Shown piece after piece: positions 41,713 through 45,199 of a DNA stretch of 45,199 bases (the stretch's first letter is position 1; the number at the start of each line of letters is the position of its first letter). The stretch comes from Lactiplantibacillus fabifermentans DSM 21115 (GTDB taxonomy: Bacteria; Bacillota; Bacilli; Lactobacillales; Lactobacillaceae): positions 1 through 45,199 of the forward strand of contig NZ_AYGX02000035.1 of assembly GCF_000498955.2 (NCBI RefSeq), read 5' to 3'. The notes under the pieces are model-generated. The model was not told where the DNA came from. It saw only the letters and a list, made by a program, of their open reading frames with translations, and did no database searches. A program made the position numbers and the translations under genes.

Positions 41713-43167
41713 ATGACAACTTTACATATTGACTGGCAACCTGATAAAACATCCAGTGTGCCGATTTATCAGCAAATCACTAATTATTTTCAACATGCCA
41801 TTGCCAGCGGTGACTGGCCGATGGGTGCCAAACTGCCGTCCCAACGCAAACTGGCCCCCCAATTTGGTGTCAATCGTAGTACGTTAATTACGGCGCTCGA
41901 CGAACTGATTGCGGTCGGTTTGATTACTAGTAACCCTGGATCTGGGATGGCAGTTTCTGGTAATCACTGGTCGAGCTTACTCGCCGAACACGTTAACTGG
42001 TCTCAATACGTCAAGGCCGGCCAGTTTAAGCCTAATAGTCATGCCATTCAAAAAATCAATCAATTCGAAACCGATGACGTGATTCGCTTGAGCACGGGTG
42101 AACCGGCCCCCGAGCAATTTCCGCGGGTATTATTTCAAAAAGCCTTCGACCACTTAGGCCAACATTTAACGAGTTTAAATTACACCGAACCAGCTGGTAT
42201 CTTAGCATTACGCGAGCAAATCGCCCGCCACTTGCAAAAAGTCGGCATTCAGACCCAACCGGAAAATATCTTGATTACTTCCGGCTCGTTACAAGCCCTG
42301 CAGCTTGTTTCGTTATCCTTGTTCCCCAAAGATGCGACCATCTATACCGAAGCACCGACCTATGTCAAATCTTTACAAGTTTTCCAATCAGCAAACACGC
42401 ATTTAGCGGGCGTGCCGATGGATAATCAAGGCATGGCTTATTGGCAAATGACACCACCAACAAACGGCTCACAAGCAATTATGTATACGATTCCGACGTT
42501 CAATAATCCGACCGGTATCGTGATGAGCCAGGCGCGACGCCAACAAATTTTGCAATACGCCCAAGAACATCAAATGCCGATTTTAGAAGACGCCGCCTAT
42601 CAAGACGTTTGGTTTGACCAACAACCGCCTCAGCCGCTGAAAGCCCTTGATGAGACCGGTAACGTCATTTACTTTGGTAGCATCTCAAAATCATTAGCTC
42701 CCGGTTTGCGGATTGGCTGGACGGTTGCGACTAAACCCGTGATTGATCGCTTGACTGATGTCCGGATGCAAACCGATTATGGCGCCAGTTCTTTGTCGCA
42801 ACTCGTTTTAGCTGAAATCTTGGCTAATCCGGAATATGACACTTATCAGGCGAACTTCCGGGCGGTCCTGGCCCAAAAAGCCACCGCGGCGCAAGCCATC
42901 TTGCATCATTATTGGGATGACGGTATCGCCACTTTTGATGCGCCGACCGGTGGCTTTTATTTGTGGGTACGTCTAGCTGACCGCATTAACATCAAAAAAC
43001 TATTTGACTTAGCGACGGCGCAAAACGTGCTCTTTAATCCGGGCAACATCTATGATTTCAAGCCCAACCAGTATATTCGGTTAAGCTTCTCCTTTGAATC
43101 GACTGAACGTTTTGAACGCGGTATTCAAATTTTGACCAAATTAATTGAAGAAAACTTTCCGAAATGA
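41713..43167 (+). CDS. MocR/GntR family regulator with aminotransferase domain
   Basis: The 484-residue product has an N-terminal GntR winged helix (about 12-80, with LPSQRKLAPQFGVNRSTLI) fused to an aminotransferase-like domain (about 115-480). That domain keeps NNPTG and the PLP lysine region SISKSLAPGLRIGW. Such proteins (PdxR, GabR, and others) sense PLP or an amine. The start has AGGAGG. It is divergent from the LysE exporter and followed after 10 bases by a SnoaL-like gene. Confidence 0.92.
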   Translation: MTTLHIDWQPDKTSSVPIYQQITNYFQHAIASGDWPMGAKLPSQRKLAPQFGVNRSTLITALDELIAVGLITSNPGSGMAVSGNHWSSLLAEHVNWSQYVKAGQFKPNSHAIQKINQFETDDVIRLSTGEPAPEQFPRVLFQKAFDHLGQHLTSLNYTEPAGILALREQIARHLQKVGIQTQPENILITSGSLQALQLVSLSLFPKDATIYTEAPTYVKSLQVFQSANTHLAGVPMDNQGMAYWQMTPPTNGSQAIMYTIPTFNNPTGIVMSQARRQQILQYAQEHQMPILEDAAYQDVWFDQQPPQPLKALDETGNVIYFGSISKSLAPGLRIGWTVATKPVIDRLTDVRMQTDYGASSLSQLVLAEILANPEYDTYQANFRAVLAQKATAAQAILHHYWDDGIATFDAPTGGFYLWVRLADRINIKKLFDLATAQNVLFNPGNIYDFKPNQYIRLSFSFESTERFERGIQILTKLIEENFPK

Positions 43168-43177
43168 GGTGCCGTTG

Positions 43178-43546
43178 ATGACTCCTGAAAACTTAATTCG
43201 TACTTATTTCGACTGCTGGGTCCAACGCCAATTCCCACCGCTAACGACTTTTTTTACGACCGATTGTGACTACCGTGAATGCTACGGTGCGCGCTATCAT
43301 GGTCTACCCGAATTGCAAGCTTGGATTGAACACCAGTTGCAAACCCAAGTCGTTACCAGTTGGACGATTGAACGATTCTTACCAGTCAGTACGACTTGTT
43401 ACGTGGTCACGTGGAACTTTCAAGCCCAAACTGACGTCTTGACGAACTTCGACGGCAATTCGGTGATTGACTTTCACGATGGCCGCATTTGTCAACTGAC
43501 CGAATACGAAACCAAGCATCAAACATTTCGGCCATTTGCAAATTAA
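43178..43546 (+). CDS. SnoaL-like (NTF2 fold) protein
   Basis: The 122-residue product starts at ATG 43178 (MTPENLIRTYFDCWVQRQF) behind GAGGTG. The pattern of N-terminal helices followed by strands with YGARYHGLPELQAWIEHQL and VIDFHDGRICQLTEYE is typical of SnoaL-like polyketide cyclase-fold proteins. The family is functionally mixed. It is in operon with the MocR gene. Confidence 0.82.
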   Translation: MTPENLIRTYFDCWVQRQFPPLTTFFTTDCDYRECYGARYHGLPELQAWIEHQLQTQVVTSWTIERFLPVSTTCYVVTWNFQAQTDVLTNFDGNSVIDFHDGRICQLTEYETKHQTFRPFAN

Positions 43547-43563
43547 TGAGAAATTGCTATAAT
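43536..43563 (+). promoter_or_regulatory. Promoter of the leader ORF and MFS gene
   Basis: TTGCAA (43536-43541) and an extended -10 TGCTATAAT (hexamer 43558-43563) are spaced by 16 bases. It overlaps the end of the SnoaL-like gene. Confidence 0.7.
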
Positions 43564-43596
43564 TAAGATTAAAATTTACGAAAAGTGGTGAACGAC

Positions 43597-43713
43597 ATGC
43601 AAACAATGATGCTCAGTTGGTTAAATAGCAAGTCTGATATTATTTTTACCAAAAACCTTCAAGGGGACCAGTCTGCCCTTTTAACCAATCATTATCTGCA
43701 TGTTCTCACCTAA
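43597..43713 (+). CDS. Leader peptide ORF, 38 residues, before the MFS gene
   Basis: The ATG at 43597 follows GTGGTGA. The product starts MQTMMLSWLNSKSDIIF and ends TNHYLHVLT. It lies between its own promoter and an intrinsic terminator, in the place and with the size of an attenuation leader peptide for efflux or ribosome-protection genes. I recognise no family. Function as a regulator is inferred from position only. Confidence 0.6.
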   Translation: MQTMMLSWLNSKSDIIFTKNLQGDQSALLTNHYLHVLT

Positions 43714-43724
43714 AAGACAGCCTT

Positions 43725-43754
43725 TAGACGGCGCTTTTTAGGCGCCGTCTTTTT
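43725..43754 (+). terminator. Intrinsic terminator between leader ORF and MFS gene
   Basis: GACGGCGCTT pairs with AGGCGCCGTC, followed by seven T. The MFS ribosome site AAGGAG follows about 20 bases later, so it probably acts as an attenuator. Confidence 0.85.
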
Positions 43755-43786
43755 TTGTGCCGTCAGCACCCTTGAAGGAGTTAGTT

Positions 43787-44947
43787 ATGAATAAAATAAT
43801 ATTCCGTAATTTACGACTCGGTTATACCTATACCGGGCTAGCCTTTTTTGGCATTACAAGCTTGTGGGTCATTTTCTTGCAACAACAAGGTCTCTCGTTA
43901 GTTGAAATTGGCCTATGTGAAAGTATCTTCCACTTAACAAGTTTTTTATCGGAAGTTCCCTCGGGTATCTTAGCCGACCGCTTCAGTTACAAAACCGTCC
44001 TGATTGGTGGCCGCATTGCGGCAATCTTACACGCCACTATTATGTTGACCGCGCACAGTTTTTGGTGGTTCGCGCTCGGCTTCGTCTTACAAGCGTGGGC
44101 CTATAATTTACAATCTGGAACGATTGAAGCTTTACTGTACGAATCATTAGCTGAAGGTCACGCCACCGCCCAATACCCGCAAGTGACTAAAACTATGAAC
44201 ACTACCATTGAATTTGCCGATACTTTAGGTGTTTTAATAGCTGGCTGGTTAATCCACGGCTATTTGAAGTTCAGCTACTGGGGTTATATCATTGCTGCGA
44301 TCATCGCAATTATTAGTGTCGTTAGTTTGCATGAACCACGCCGAGCACCCGCAACGACTGCCCAACAAAGTTCAGTTTGGCAAATTGTCAAAGCTGCTGG
44401 TCATTGGCTCAAAAAATTACCGCAACTGCGTAACTTAATGGTTTTCCATGCCACCTTTACGGCCATCGGGACGACCTATTATTACTATTTCCAAGCCGTC
44501 ATGACGGCCCACGGTTTCAGCGGACCTTTAATTTCGGGTATTTTAGTCGCCACGGCAATTCTAAATATCGCTGGCGTCCAACTAACGCCGTGGTTACAAC
44601 AAAAATGGCCCCAACTCGCGTTACTACGGGGCTTGTCGATTCTATTGACCATCATCTTAGTGACCGCACTTTGGTCAACGCTGCCCGAACTAGTCATGGG
44701 TTATTTATTAATTAATATGTTAATGGCCATTGTTGAGCCGTTACTTTCAAATTATTACAATGCGTTAATTCCAAGCGCCCAACGTGCGACCTTGTTGAGT
44801 GTTGCCAGCATGCTTTTCAGCGTCGTCATGATTATTGTTTTTCCAATCGTCGGTTGGCTGATTCAAATTAGCAATTTCACCATGACGTTCGGCTGGTTAG
44901 GACTCTTGTTAGGCTTACTGGGCGGACGGGTGCTTCGTCACAAGTAA
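43787..44947 (+). CDS. MFS transporter
   Basis: The 386-residue product starts at ATG 43787 (MNKIIFRNLRLGYTYTG) behind AAGGAG. It has about 12 membrane segments and the MFS motif A-like GILADRFSYKTVLIGGR between segments 2 and 3. It resembles MFS efflux proteins for drugs or metabolites; the substrate cannot be told. The leader ORF and terminator upstream suggest translation-dependent induction, which is common for antibiotic-responsive exporters. Confidence 0.87.
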   Translation: MNKIIFRNLRLGYTYTGLAFFGITSLWVIFLQQQGLSLVEIGLCESIFHLTSFLSEVPSGILADRFSYKTVLIGGRIAAILHATIMLTAHSFWWFALGFVLQAWAYNLQSGTIEALLYESLAEGHATAQYPQVTKTMNTTIEFADTLGVLIAGWLIHGYLKFSYWGYIIAAIIAIISVVSLHEPRRAPATTAQQSSVWQIVKAAGHWLKKLPQLRNLMVFHATFTAIGTTYYYYFQAVMTAHGFSGPLISGILVATAILNIAGVQLTPWLQQKWPQLALLRGLSILLTIILVTALWSTLPELVMGYLLINMLMAIVEPLLSNYYNALIPSAQRATLLSVASMLFSVVMIIVFPIVGWLIQISNFTMTFGWLGLLLGLLGGRVLRHK

Positions 44948-44962
44948 CTAAATAGCAATCAA

Positions 44963-45005
44963 TCGCAGCTAAAAGAAATTTGCCATTCTTTTAGCTGCGA
45001 TTTTG
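44963..45005 (+). terminator. Terminator of the MFS gene
   Basis: ATCGCAGCTAAAAGAA pairs with TTCTTTTAGCTGCGAT, followed by TTTGCTTT. Confidence 0.88.
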
Positions 45006-45146
45006 CTTTAAAAACCCGCGTGATACCCACAGTTTTCCCGGCTTGGTTCATCTAAATGATAGTTTCAGCGGCTTTTCTGAAAAAACCTCAGAAACTTCTC
45101 TATTTTGTTAAGTAGTTCGCCTTAATAACTTTATTTATAATTGGTC

Positions 45147-45197
45147 GGTAGATTGCAAATTTAATCCGAATTTTTGGACAAATTGTTCAGCATAACC
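45147..45197. repeat. Terminal inverted repeat, right copy
   Basis: Exact reverse complement of bases 1-51; two more bases (TG) follow to the end of the window. The 140 bases between the MFS terminator and this repeat hold no gene. Confidence 0.7.
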
Positions 45198-45199
45198 TG

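Noticed and set aside
1-45199. Whole window as a composite transposon because the ends are inverted repeats
   Set aside because: The content is core chromosomal genes in conserved order, and no transposase is present; a contig break at a repeat is the simpler reading.

Overview
The window reads as a draft-genome contig from a lactic acid bacterium, most likely the Lactiplantibacillus (L. plantarum) group. The evidence is the Bacillales/Lactobacillales order of conserved housekeeping genes, strong AGGAGG-type ribosome binding sites, moderate GC, a T-box and an L20 leader, and protein sequences very close to what I recall for L. plantarum. This is recognition from memory, not a search. The two window ends carry the same 51-base sequence in inverted orientation, so the contig probably stops at a multicopy repeat such as an insertion sequence.

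Layout. Most genes are on the minus strand. 1-4317: infC-rpmI-rplT with an L20 autoregulatory leader, and thrS behind a threonine T-box. 4319-11939: replication and repair genes, transcribed polA-mutM-coaE-(two large palindromic elements)-nrdR-dnaB-dnaI. 12098-15757: a Bax-inhibitor-1 membrane protein, an AT-rich accessory gene (DUF3644-like with a HEPN-type RX4H motif) and murC. 15821-19299: an SftA-type FtsK translocase and ytpR. 19793-26585: a PepSY-like protein, a secreted hypothetical protein whose tail is made of repeat DNA, a YdbT/YdbS pair, trmB, a ytmP-like kinase and the EcsAB ABC transporter. 26774-29596: hit, a YtxH-like gene and prsA, with an SdpI-like membrane protein opposite. 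30499-37807: pbp1A-yheA/ylbF-yhaO-yhaN-yhaM. 38779-44947: two tiny ORFs, argR, a PLP aminotransferase, a LysE exporter divergent from a MocR regulator, a SnoaL-like protein, and an MFS transporter preceded by a leader ORF and a terminator.

The most unusual content is non-coding. Four copies of a roughly 180-260 base structured element, here called R, lie at about 0.4, 20.3, 30.3 and 38.4 kb, all in the same orientation. Each has 31-base complementary arms around three inner hairpins. Two unrelated elements with a comparable design (long outer stem, inner hairpins) sit side by side upstream of nrdR. Two R copies sit just beyond bidirectional terminators that share an inner core. None of these encodes a convincing protein. 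Other points of interest are a threonyl-tRNA synthetase whose editing-site H, H, C, H residues are all replaced, a MutM zinc finger lacking its fourth cysteine, and a probable leader-peptide attenuator before the MFS gene.
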